Positions 8,833 through 16,037 of a stretch of 64,000 nt of DNA are shown piece after piece. Under the pieces are notes generated by a model. It saw nothing but the letters and a program-made list of their open reading frames with translations. It had not been told where the DNA came from and did no database searches. Both the position numbers and the translations under genes were made by a program. Within the stretch, counting starts at the first letter, position 1, and each line of letters starts with the position of its first letter. The DNA is from Mesosutterella faecium (GTDB lineage Bacteria > Pseudomonadota > Gammaproteobacteria > Burkholderiales > Burkholderiaceae_F): NCBI RefSeq assembly GCF_022809315.2, contig NZ_JAKZJU020000001.1, positions 1 through 64,000 on the forward strand, read 5' to 3'.

Positions 8833-9954
8833 ATGGCACCAGAAAACGAAGTCACACTATATATAAACGGTCGTAAATATATTGGCTGGCGGTCTGTTCA
8901 AATTGATGTCAGTGTGAATTCTTTAGTTCGCGTATGCGAACTTGGTGCGGCACGAACTTCCAATAGAACGAGTCTTTGCGATGGCATAGAAGAAGGCGCT
9001 GATGCTGTTGTTAAAATAGGTTCTGATACTGTTTTGACAGGATATGTCGTTAGCAAAAAAGTTAGCTATTCTGAAAACAGCACACAGATCCAAATAACGA
9101 TTAAAAGTAAAACCGTTGATTTGGAAGAATGCATGATTCCGCCAAAAAAACCAAATCAATGGAAAAATGCGCGGATTTCTTCAGTAATAAAAACGGTGGC
9201 TGGGTATTACGGAATAGAAACAATTGATAATGGCTTAGCTAAAAACGCTCGGAATATTGATTTTTCTACCCACGAAACTATAGGCAAGGGGATCGTAAAC
9301 CTGCTTAAAGCTGACAGCCTTCTTATAAATGATGATGAATTTGGTGATTTAGTTATATGCGATATTGGTCAAAATGGTGACGCTCATGACCAACTTATAT
9401 ATGGTAAAAATATTTTGAGTGGGTCAAGGGACCACGATATATCAAAGGTTTTCAAAACATATGTTGTTATTGGGCAAGGCACAGATCCGGAAAGTAAAAG
9501 CAAAAATCCGGCAAATTCTTTGTCTGAGCCTTCGGAAAATGCAGAGTTTCCTAGAAATAGGGTCTTGGTTACTGAACAATCAGGAAATAGAACAAGAAAA
9601 GAGCTTAAAACTAGAGCAGATAATTTAAAGTTCAATTCTGTAGGAAATGCGGATGTTTTAACCTATCAAGTGCAGGGTTGGCGGCAAAGCAACGGGGATT
9701 TGTGGAAACAAAACATGAATGTCGTAGTAAAAGACCCAATGCTTGACATTAGCCAAACGCTCTTTGTTTCAAAAATTAGCTATAAGCTTGATCAAGACGG
9801 ATCTACGACAACGATGGTGCTGAAATCCCATTGGGCGTTTGCGGTGACGGATCTACCAGATGCCGAAAAAGGCAAAACGACCAAAAAAACTAAAACGAAG
9901 CAGGCCAAGAAAGGAACGACATTCCTTGCCAAAGCGGGGTCCGGCAAACTATGA
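8833..9954 (+). CDS. Baseplate hub protein (Mu gp44/gpP-like)
   Basis: A 373-residue protein with the gp44 N-terminal pattern 'VTLYINGRKYIGWRSVQI' and the closing 'DPMLDISQTLFVSKISYKLDQ.G..T.M.L' of the hub/late-control fold. It forms the trimeric hub that holds the spike. The ATG follows a T-run with no good ribosome site close by; the G-run of the terminator stem (8816-8819) is the only candidate. Base composition is odd: in 9001-9060 I count 20 G/C of 60, and this AT-rich character changes to the phage's usual GC near 9,820, inside the gene. The C-terminal Lys-rich tail (residues about 345-365) is unusual. Confidence 0.82.
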   Translation: MAPENEVTLYINGRKYIGWRSVQIDVSVNSLVRVCELGAARTSNRTSLCDGIEEGADAVVKIGSDTVLTGYVVSKKVSYSENSTQIQITIKSKTVDLEECMIPPKKPNQWKNARISSVIKTVAGYYGIETIDNGLAKNARNIDFSTHETIGKGIVNLLKADSLLINDDEFGDLVICDIGQNGDAHDQLIYGKNILSGSRDHDISKVFKTYVVIGQGTDPESKSKNPANSLSEPSENAEFPRNRVLVTEQSGNRTRKELKTRADNLKFNSVGNADVLTYQVQGWRQSNGDLWKQNMNVVVKDPMLDISQTLFVSKISYKLDQDGSTTTMVLKSHWAFAVTDLPDAEKGKTTKKTKTKQAKKGTTFLAKAGSGKL

Positions 9955-10484
9955 GCAACGGTCTGATTGATCTGGTCACGAGAGGAGTGCTGCTGGCCAA
10001 GAACGCCGCCCGGAAGATGCGGACGGTGCAGGTGCAGCTCTTTGCCGATGACCTGCGGGACGATGTCGAGCATTTCGAACCGTACGGCTTCACATCCGAG
10101 GCTAAAACGGGGGCTGAAGTGCTTGCGGCCTCCCTGGCAGGCGACAGAGAGCACACGATCGCTTTCTGCATCACCGACCGGCGCTACCGCCCAACGGGAC
10201 TCAAGGATGGCGAGGTCTGCGTTTTTGACGATCTGGGGCGAAAGGTCTACTTCTCTCGATCCGGGATCGTGGTCGAAGGCAAGGATTCGCCAGTGACAGT
10301 AAAGAGCTCTGGATCTGTGACGATTGACGCGCCCGAGACCACCATCACGGGAAAGCTGATCGTGAATGGGGACATTCAGGGCAAGGCCCAGATTTACGAC
10401 TCGAAGGGCCGGATGCAGAGTATCAGGGACACCTACAACGGACATACGCATAACGGCGGCGTTAGCCCGGATCAAAAGATGTGA
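9951..10484 (+). CDS. Baseplate spike/assembly protein V (Mu gp45-like)
   Basis: A 177-residue protein with the gp45 layout: an OB-fold-like N-terminus, then a beta-helical C-terminus ('VTVKSSGSVTIDAPETTITG...NGDIQGKAQIYD') that ends in the iron-binding tip motif 'YNGHTHNGG' (HxH). It is the membrane-piercing spike of the contractile tail. It overlaps the hub gene by 4 bases (ATGA), and GC content is back to the phage's normal level. Confidence 0.9.
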   Translation: MSNGLIDLVTRGVLLAKNAARKMRTVQVQLFADDLRDDVEHFEPYGFTSEAKTGAEVLAASLAGDREHTIAFCITDRRYRPTGLKDGEVCVFDDLGRKVYFSRSGIVVEGKDSPVTVKSSGSVTIDAPETTITGKLIVNGDIQGKAQIYDSKGRMQSIRDTYNGHTHNGGVSPDQKM

Positions 10485-10491
10485 GGTGAAG

Positions 10492-10644
10492 ATGATTGAT
10501 TACGACAAACTGGCAGAAGATGAAGCGCAAAGACTTTTTATGAAGATTTTTGCCAAAGGCTTTGTGGCTGGTGGCGTGACGGTATTCATCTTTGTTGTTC
10601 TGCTTGTAGGCGTGATTTTTTGCGTTTCTTATTTCATGCGGTAA
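10492..10644 (+). CDS. Small single-pass membrane protein, unknown
   Basis: A 50-residue protein with a charged N-terminal half and one clear membrane helix ('VAGGVTVFIFVVLLVGVIF') near the C-terminus. GAGGTGAAG precedes the ATG, a good ribosome site. It lies between the spike gene and a terminator. Such proteins are not part of the Mu tail set; a holin-like or exclusion role is possible but not shown. Confidence 0.6.
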   Translation: MIDYDKLAEDEAQRLFMKIFAKGFVAGGVTVFIFVVLLVGVIFCVSYFMR

Positions 10645-10677
10645 ATCTGCGCTCTTTACCGCCGAGGAAAAGTAAAA

Positions 10678-10709
10678 CCCAGTCAGACGGGCATCTGGCT
10701 GGGCTTTTT
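10678..10709 (+). terminator. Intrinsic terminator after the spike block
   Basis: A 10-bp stem (10678-10687 with 10694-10703, one G-T pair), a six-base loop and a run of five T. The loop-proximal core CAGACGG-CATCTG recurs in the terminator at 13566. Confidence 0.85.
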
Positions 10710-10725
10710 CGTGGAGCTTGATCAA

Positions 10726-11142
10726 ATGATTCTGATGCTCAACGGCGTTGAGTCGACTTTGTCCGATTTTTGTGACGATGAGTTAAGACGGGCTGTGTAC
10801 AACAGCCTTTTTTCATGGGCGCGGGCTTCGGATTCAGACGAGCTCCCTGGGGACTCGAAGCAGGGCTGGTGGGGTGATACCTACGCGGATGACACCGGCG
10901 ATCAGTTCGGGTCGAAGCTTTGGCTGCTGGCCCGCTCGAAGGTGACTCAGGAGACGCTGCTTAAAGCGCAGGAATACGCCGCGGCGGCGCTGCAGTGGAT
11001 GATCGATGACGGCATTGCCAAAAGCGTAGACGTTTCCGCAGAACGGGGAGGTGCCGACCAGCTGAATCTCACGGTCACGATTCAGAGGCCGAGCGATGCA
11101 GACCTTATCGGCATGAGGTTTCAAGACATTTGGAGCGAATGA
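10726..11142 (+). CDS. Baseplate protein gp46-like
   Basis: I choose the ATG at 10726, with GGAG about 10 bases upstream; a GTG at 10711 is the longer option. The 138-residue product has the GP46 family features: 'SLFSWARA...DE...D..QGWWGD' and 'GSKLWLLARSKVT'. In Mu this protein is a baseplate wedge component. It overlaps the next gene (ATGA at 11139). Confidence 0.85.
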   Translation: MILMLNGVESTLSDFCDDELRRAVYNSLFSWARASDSDELPGDSKQGWWGDTYADDTGDQFGSKLWLLARSKVTQETLLKAQEYAAAALQWMIDDGIAKSVDVSAERGGADQLNLTVTIQRPSDADLIGMRFQDIWSE

Positions 11143-12179
11143 TGGCATTTGTTAGACCAACACTGCGGGAGCTGATTTCCCGCATCAGCTCGGGAATCCA
11201 GTCGCGCCTGAGCGTTCCGCAGGTGCGCAGAAGCAATGCGACTGTTTACAGCCGGGTGCTGGCAGGGGCGAGCCATGAGCTGCACGGCTTCATTGAGTAC
11301 GTCTCCAAGCAGATTTTCGTCGACACGGCAGACTCCGAGCATCTCGACCGCCATGCTTCAATCTTCGGGATCACAAGGAAGGCCGCTTCGAAAGCCTCTG
11401 GAACAGTGAAATTCAGCTTTCAGGACGGCGTTGTGAACGTGCCTGTAGGGACCATTCTGCAGGGCGGAGACGAGCAGCAGTTCCAGGTGACTGTCGCTCC
11501 GGATTCGAGCGGCGTTGCGTCTGTTGAAGCTCTGGTGGCCGGCGAGGCGGGGAACATCGAATCGGGCGACACTCTCACGCTGATCTCTCCGATCGAAGGC
11601 GTGATGTCCGAGGCTGAGTCTCAGGGAATAGCGGGCGGAGCTGATGCAGAGGACGACGAAAGCCTGCGGGCCCGCGTGCTCGCAAGGCAGAGAGAAACGC
11701 CGCACGGCGGAACCTCATCCGACTATGTCCAGTGGGCGCTGGCCGTCCCGGGGGTGACTCGAGCCTGGTGCTATCCGCTTGAAAACGGGGACGGGACCGT
11801 TGTCGTGAGGTTTGTCTGCGACGATCTGGCTGACATTTCACCGACCACCGAAATGGTGAAGCAGGTCCAGGCCTACATCGACGAGAAGCGCCCGGTGACC
11901 GCCGATGTGACAGTCATGGGCCCGACGCTTAAGGCGGTCGACATCGAAATCAGCACGCTCACGCCGGACACGTCTGACGTCAGGGCGGCGGTCGAGGCCG
12001 AGCTTAAGGACCTCTTCATGAAGGAAAGCGAGCCCTCGAGAAGCATTTATCTGTCGCACATAAGAGCGGCCATCTCCGCAGCCGCGGGCGAAGTCGACCA
12101 CACTCTTGTTTCCCCGACTTCCAATCCGACGGCGGGGACTAATGAGCTGCTCACCCTGGGGACGATCACATGGAACTGA
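11139..12179 (+). CDS. Baseplate J-like protein (Mu gp47)
   Basis: A 346-residue protein of the baseplate J/gp47 family: N-terminal 'RPTLRELISRI..G', the 'E.LDRHASIFGI.R..A..A.G' segment, and 'ESLRARVLARQRETPHGG', all diagnostic. It forms baseplate wedges that trigger sheath contraction. The ATG at 11139 overlaps the gp46 stop; the adjacent ATG at 11142 is an equal alternative. It overlaps the next gene by 10 bases. Confidence 0.92.
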   Translation: MMAFVRPTLRELISRISSGIQSRLSVPQVRRSNATVYSRVLAGASHELHGFIEYVSKQIFVDTADSEHLDRHASIFGITRKAASKASGTVKFSFQDGVVNVPVGTILQGGDEQQFQVTVAPDSSGVASVEALVAGEAGNIESGDTLTLISPIEGVMSEAESQGIAGGADAEDDESLRARVLARQRETPHGGTSSDYVQWALAVPGVTRAWCYPLENGDGTVVVRFVCDDLADISPTTEMVKQVQAYIDEKRPVTADVTVMGPTLKAVDIEISTLTPDTSDVRAAVEAELKDLFMKESEPSRSIYLSHIRAAISAAAGEVDHTLVSPTSNPTAGTNELLTLGTITWN

Positions 12180-12793
12180 CGACGCAGGAAGAGTACTCCC
12201 GGATGCTGAAGCAGTTGCTTCCTCCTGGTCCAGCCTGGCCGAGGGGCGACGCCACATCCCTCATGGGCATGATGATCGAGGTTTGGGCCGAGGAGTTCAG
12301 CCGCGTTGATTCCCGAGTGCGGACGCTGATGCGAGAAGCCGACCCTCGCTTCGCGGTGGAGACGTTTGAGAACTGGCTGGACGACTGGGGATTGCCTGAC
12401 GACTGCATTCGAGCCTGGTCCAGTGCCAATCAGACGACGCTGCGCACACTGCTCATGTACAAGATCAAGAACATCGGCAGGCAGGATCGGTCCTACTTTG
12501 TCGAGCTTGCAGAGATGTTCGGATACCGAATCGTCATCGATGAGTTCCGCCAGCACTCCGTGCAGTCAACCTCAATGGACGCTGTCTGCGGGGAGAACTG
12601 GCGGCACATCTGGCGGGTCGACGTAATGACAGGGGCCGGGTCGGTTATGGGGTACCACAACATGCTGGGGCCGGTGAACGAGGCGCTCGCCTGGTGGGGC
12701 GACCGACTTATTGAGTGCCTGATCAAGCGGTACAAGCCAGCTCATACCGACTTGTATTTCGGCTACTACAGCTTTGAAGGAGACAACGCGTAA
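12170..12793 (+). CDS. Baseplate protein gp48 / DUF2313 (YmfQ-like)
   Basis: A 207-residue protein starting 'MELTTQEEYSRMLKQLLPPG' and 'PAWPRGD', the DUF2313 signature of Mu gp48 and YmfQ. It connects baseplate wedges to tail fibres. Coupled by overlap to gp47 on one side and to the collar fibre gene on the other (shared base at 12793). Confidence 0.88.
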   Translation: MELTTQEEYSRMLKQLLPPGPAWPRGDATSLMGMMIEVWAEEFSRVDSRVRTLMREADPRFAVETFENWLDDWGLPDDCIRAWSSANQTTLRTLLMYKIKNIGRQDRSYFVELAEMFGYRIVIDEFRQHSVQSTSMDAVCGENWRHIWRVDVMTGAGSVMGYHNMLGPVNEALAWWGDRLIECLIKRYKPAHTDLYFGYYSFEGDNA

Positions 12794-13545
12794 TGGACAG
12801 GATCTTTCTTTCCGGCGCCGTGCAGAACGAGCCCAACATTCCCGATGACGTCGACCCAGGGTATCCGACAGACGGTTCGTCCGGCGGCGGCATAGCGTCA
12901 ACCGTTCCCGGGGCCATCTGGTACAACGCGGTCATGATGGAGCTGATCAACGCGATCAAAGGCGGTGGCGTTACCCCCGACAGGCATGACAATGCCCAGC
13001 TCGACGCGGCCATCAAGGCCCAGATCAAGACCGTGAATCAGGCTCTGTCAGACGCAGTGGCCCAGATTCAGGCCAAGGTGGCTCAGGTGGAAATCGTACC
13101 GGCAGGAGCCATTATGTTCTTTCCGACTTCTTCTTCTCCGAACGCGAACTGGCTGATTTGCAACGGCCAGGCGGTGAGCCGCTCGGCCTATGCGGGCCTG
13201 TTCTCCGCGATTGGGACCAAATATGGCTCGGGCAACGGGAGCACGACATTCAATTTGCCGTATCTGATCGACAAGACGGTGTGGGGCGGGCAGAGCAACG
13301 TTGGCGAGCAGAGAAGCGCCGGCCTTCCGAACATTACCGGCACCTTCCTGAACTGGACTCGTGGGAACGCCTCGGCAGACGGTTCTTTCTACGCGTCAGA
13401 TGTCACAAGCCGTGGTCTGAAGGGCGGATCCGGCGGTGATGAGGGGCGGTATCACTTCGACGCCTCTCGCTCCAACGGGATTTATGGACGGTCAGGCACA
13501 GTGCAGCCTCCGGCTCTTGTTTTGCTCCCGTGCATTCATATTTAA
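12793..13545 (+). CDS. Tail fibre protein with phage tail collar domain
   Basis: A 250-residue protein. The N-terminal about 90 residues include a 'VPGAIWYNAVMMELINAIKGGG' segment common in fibre proteins; residues about 100-170 carry the tail collar domain ('VPAGAIMFFPTSSSPNANWLICNGQAVSR..YAGLFSAIGTKYGSGNGSTTFNLP'). The C-terminus ends 'QPPALVLLPCIHI', the usual closing strand. It is short for a receptor-binding fibre, so it may be the baseplate-proximal fibre, with the next fibre genes completing the appendage. Confidence 0.85.
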   Translation: MDRIFLSGAVQNEPNIPDDVDPGYPTDGSSGGGIASTVPGAIWYNAVMMELINAIKGGGVTPDRHDNAQLDAAIKAQIKTVNQALSDAVAQIQAKVAQVEIVPAGAIMFFPTSSSPNANWLICNGQAVSRSAYAGLFSAIGTKYGSGNGSTTFNLPYLIDKTVWGGQSNVGEQRSAGLPNITGTFLNWTRGNASADGSFYASDVTSRGLKGGSGGDEGRYHFDASRSNGIYGRSGTVQPPALVLLPCIHI

Positions 13546-13565
13546 GCTTTTAGTAGAAAGACAAG

Positions 13566-13598
13566 CCCCGCCCAGACGGCCATCTGAGCGGGGTTTTT
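13566..13598 (+). terminator. Intrinsic terminator after the collar fibre gene
   Basis: Stem of CCCCGC/GCGGGG plus CAGA/TCTG with one internal mismatch, a six-base loop and five T. It ends the baseplate block and separates it from the fibre/cysteine-array block. Confidence 0.85.
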
Positions 13599-13622
13599 GT
13601 TATCGAGAAGAAACGGTTCCCG

Positions 13623-13796
13623 ATGAATGAAATTATACCCGTGCTGGCGGCACTTCTGCCGCTGAGAGAGGCCATGATGAAGCCAGACAAGGAACTTCCT
13701 GCTTATCTGCGAGTGTTGCGTTGGGGAGTGACGATCTTTGTTCTCGCTTACGGGATCCTGCTTATTGCCGAGAAGATGAAAAGCATTTTCTTTTAG
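13623..13796 (+). CDS. Small membrane protein, unknown
   Basis: A 57-residue protein with a hydrophilic middle and one C-terminal membrane helix ('GVTIFVLAYGILLIAEKM'). It lies between the terminator and the long fibre gene. No family recognised. With the 50-residue protein at 10492 it shows that this phage places small membrane proteins next to its terminators. Confidence 0.55.
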   Translation: MNEIIPVLAALLPLREAMMKPDKELPAYLRVLRWGVTIFVLAYGILLIAEKMKSIFF

Positions 13797-13804
13797 AGGT
13801 AAAG

Positions 13805-14644
13805 ATGAAGAGACTTTATTACTCAGACGCGTCTGACACGCCGCCTTCTCCGCCCAAGAATCCGATCACAACTCAATATCCGCAGGATGGAAACAGAGCG
13901 AAAAAGCAAATGCCGACAGTGATCGGGGCCTACTGGTATCACATGATCACCGAGGAATTCATGGCGGTGATCGAGCAGGCCGGGCTGGAGCCGTCGCTTA
14001 CAAACCTGCATCAGCTGGCGGATGTCTTTGCTGACTTCAAGACGCGGGCCGCAGGGGCCGAGGCTTACAAAACAGCGGCTGAAGCGGCCGCGACCCGGGC
14101 TGAAACGGCCGCTAACGGCGTTGTCACCGAAACTGCTTCAAAGATTAAGGAAATTGACGCCGAGGGCGACAAGCAGGTTAAGGCTGTTCAGGACGCAGGA
14201 TCAACCGTTTCTTCGGATATCGAGGCAGGTAAAACCGCCCTGCAGACCAAGCTCACAGAGCTGATTGCAAAGCTGGATACAGAGGGAGGAACCGAGGCCG
14301 CTTACGTGAAGCAGCAGGCGCAGGACATCCTCGATCAGATCACAACCTCTGAATCTAATGCCAAAACATACGCTGAGAATGCTGCGGCCAGCGCGTCCTC
14401 TGCTGCAACCACGGTTTCGGATGGAAAACAGGCGATAACAGATCTTCAAGCGGCTGCAACAGCGGCAGTACAGGCGCAGCAGACCACTTCTGTTAAAGCT
14501 GTGAGCGATGCTCAGAGCACCGCGCAAACCGCTGTTGCATCCGCTCAGTCCGCAGCTGTTTCTGCTGTCAAAGCTCAGGAAACGGCCAGCCTCCATACGA
14601 TTGAAACAGAAATGGAAACAATTGATCTTGGAGGGCTGTCATGA
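13805..14644 (+). CDS. Long coiled-coil tail fibre protein
   Basis: I start at the ATG at 13805 (AGAGGTAAAG upstream), since an upstream GTG at 13721 would overlap the preceding small gene. The 279-residue protein begins with a fibre-attachment-like segment ('MPTVIGAYWYHMITEEFMAV', similar to the collar fibre N-terminus) followed by about 200 residues of Ala/Thr/Gln/Lys-rich heptad coiled coil ('EAAATRAETAANGV', 'SAQSAAVSAVKAQET'). It would make a trimeric shaft. It overlaps the first cysteine-array gene by 4 bases (ATGA), so the array proteins are probably its distal partners. Confidence 0.75.
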   Translation: MKRLYYSDASDTPPSPPKNPITTQYPQDGNRAKKQMPTVIGAYWYHMITEEFMAVIEQAGLEPSLTNLHQLADVFADFKTRAAGAEAYKTAAEAAATRAETAANGVVTETASKIKEIDAEGDKQVKAVQDAGSTVSSDIEAGKTALQTKLTELIAKLDTEGGTEAAYVKQQAQDILDQITTSESNAKTYAENAAASASSAATTVSDGKQAITDLQAAATAAVQAQQTTSVKAVSDAQSTAQTAVASAQSAAVSAVKAQETASLHTIETEMETIDLGGLS

Positions 14645-15003
14645 AATCCAAGTATCTGCAGCTTCGCGGAGGGACGACGGATCAGAATGACGCTTTCACA
14701 GGAAAAAATCGGGAGCTTACGGTCGACACGGACGAGAAGCGCCTTCGGGTTCATGACGGCACAACGGCCGGCGGCCATCCCGTAGCGAAAGCGTCCGAGA
14801 TTCCAACAAAGACAAGCGAGCTTGAGAACGATGCCTTCGAGACAAAGGCCATTCTCAGCAAGCTATCACAACTGACGGATGACGTGGGGTACTGGAAGAA
14901 GGCGAAGCTCACGAAGCTCTCTCAATTGGAGAATGACACGGGGTTCGTTGCCGGTCACTGCACCTACTGCACCTACTGTTCGTACTGCACAAACTGCACA
15001 TGA
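14641..15003 (+). CDS. Mtd-like appendage protein 1 with short C-terminal cysteine array
   Basis: A 120-residue protein. Residues about 5-50 match the N-terminal domain seen in phage major tropism determinants ('LRGGTTDQNDAFTGKNRELT', then 'VHDGTTAGGHP'). The middle contains 'KLSQLTDDVGYWKKAKLTKL', a repeat found in phage fibres. The last 16 residues hold five cysteines at exact three-residue spacing (CTYCTYCSYCTNC). First of three tandem paralogs of growing size; its start overlaps the fibre stop. The array is the shortest and may be a truncated or minimal version. Chemistry of the cysteines is not known (see findings). Confidence 0.8.
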   Translation: MKSKYLQLRGGTTDQNDAFTGKNRELTVDTDEKRLRVHDGTTAGGHPVAKASEIPTKTSELENDAFETKAILSKLSQLTDDVGYWKKAKLTKLSQLENDTGFVAGHCTYCTYCSYCTNCT

Positions 15004-15011
15004 GGTTTTAG

Positions 15012-15527
15012 ATGTCTTTAAAGGAAATCTTGTGGAAGGGCGGAACTGCGGCCAAGAATGATGCCTACACCGGAGAGCCTGGTGAAATCACCATCGATAC
15101 GGACAATCACCGCATCAGGGTGCATGACGGAGCGACCGCCGGAGGAACGGCTCTGGCCCTCAAGTCCGACCTGCCGACAAAGCTGTCCCAGCTGACTGAC
15201 GATGTTGGAATGTGGGCAAAGGGCGCCCTGACAGCCCTGTCTCAGCTGACCGATGACGTTGGCTATTGGAAAAAGTCAGGTCTGACGAAAATCTCTCAGC
15301 TCACGAACGACAGCGGCTTTCAAACCGGGCACTGTTCGTATTGCTCTTACTGCTCGTACTGTTCACAGTGCAATAACTGCCTCAATTGCAACACGGTTCA
15401 ATGTACGACCGTGAACTGCACAACCGTAAATTGCACAACCGTTAAGTGTTCTGTTTATACAGACTGCAGTTACTGCAGCAACTGTGATTGCAACTGTGAT
15501 TGCAACTGCAATTGTTGTGACGCATAA
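15012..15527 (+). CDS. Mtd-like appendage protein 2 with 20-cysteine C-terminal array
   Basis: A 171-residue paralog of the preceding protein: same Mtd-like N-terminal domain ('NDAYTGEPGEITIDTDNHRI', 'RVHDGATAGGTAL'), then two 'LSQLTDDVG.W.K..LT' repeats. From about residue 107 the sequence becomes a cysteine array: seven cysteines every three residues (C-S-Y-C), four in a five-residue TTVNC-type repeat, then again every three, and finally every second residue (CDCNCDCNCNCC). I count 20 cysteines in about 65 residues. No signal peptide; it is cytoplasmic until assembled. Likely substrate of the radical SAM proteins 1.4 kb downstream (inference). Confidence 0.82.
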   Translation: MSLKEILWKGGTAAKNDAYTGEPGEITIDTDNHRIRVHDGATAGGTALALKSDLPTKLSQLTDDVGMWAKGALTALSQLTDDVGYWKKSGLTKISQLTNDSGFQTGHCSYCSYCSYCSQCNNCLNCNTVQCTTVNCTTVNCTTVKCSVYTDCSYCSNCDCNCDCNCNCCDA

Positions 15528-15536
15528 GGGGCTGTT

Positions 15537-16028
15537 ATGGTTAAGAAAATTCTTTTAAAGAGAGGAACGATCACAGCCACATCCGTCTACACGGGCAAAT
15601 CCCGCGAAGTCACCGTCGACACAGACAAAAAAATCCTTGTTGTGCATGACGGAGTAACGGCGGGCGGAACAAGTCTTGCCAGGCTTTCAGAGTTGCCTAC
15701 AAAACTATCTCAGCTGACAGAGGACAGCGGAATCTGGACAAAAAATGCTCTTACTCTTGCGAGCCTTACAGACGATGTTGGGTACTGGAAAAAGTCTGAT
15801 CTAACAAAAGTCTCACAGCTCACTAACGACAACAAATACAAGACCGCGCACTGCTCCTATTGCAGCCATTGCACGTACTGCTCTAACTGCGGGCGCTGCA
15901 ACAACGTTCACTGCAGCCAGGTTCAATGCGGTCAGGTTCAATGCAATCAGGTGCAGTGTTCGCAATGTTCAGGGCAATGCACAAACTGTAGCAATTGTAG
16001 TGGCAGCAGTGACTGCTGCGACAACTAG
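15537..16028 (+). CDS. Mtd-like appendage protein 3 with 16-cysteine C-terminal array
   Basis: A 163-residue third paralog ('SVYTGKSREVTVDTDKKILV', 'VHDGVTAGGTSL'), again with two 'LSQLTEDSG.W.K' type repeats. The C-terminal array has 16 cysteines: six at three-residue spacing (CSYCSHCTYCSNCGRC), then a five-residue repeat (VHCSQ VQCGQ VQCNQ VQC), then a mix ending SDCCDN. Spacing order (3, then 5, then irregular) mirrors protein 2, although the residues between cysteines differ, which points to selection on spacing rather than on exact sequence. Confidence 0.82.
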   Translation: MVKKILLKRGTITATSVYTGKSREVTVDTDKKILVVHDGVTAGGTSLARLSELPTKLSQLTEDSGIWTKNALTLASLTDDVGYWKKSDLTKVSQLTNDNKYKTAHCSYCSHCTYCSNCGRCNNVHCSQVQCGQVQCNQVQCSQCSGQCTNCSNCSGSSDCCDN

Positions 16029-16037
16029 GGGGGATTT

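Noticed and set aside
14944..16027. Cysteine arrays as metallothioneins
   Set aside because: Metallothionein-like spacing exists, but the arrays are C-terminal parts of phage fibre-type proteins next to radical SAM genes; metal binding is kept only as an alternative.
14641..16028. Diversity-generating retroelement, suggested by the Mtd-like domains
   Set aside because: No reverse transcriptase, accessory gene or template repeat is visible in the window; the variable part is a cysteine array, not a C-type lectin domain.
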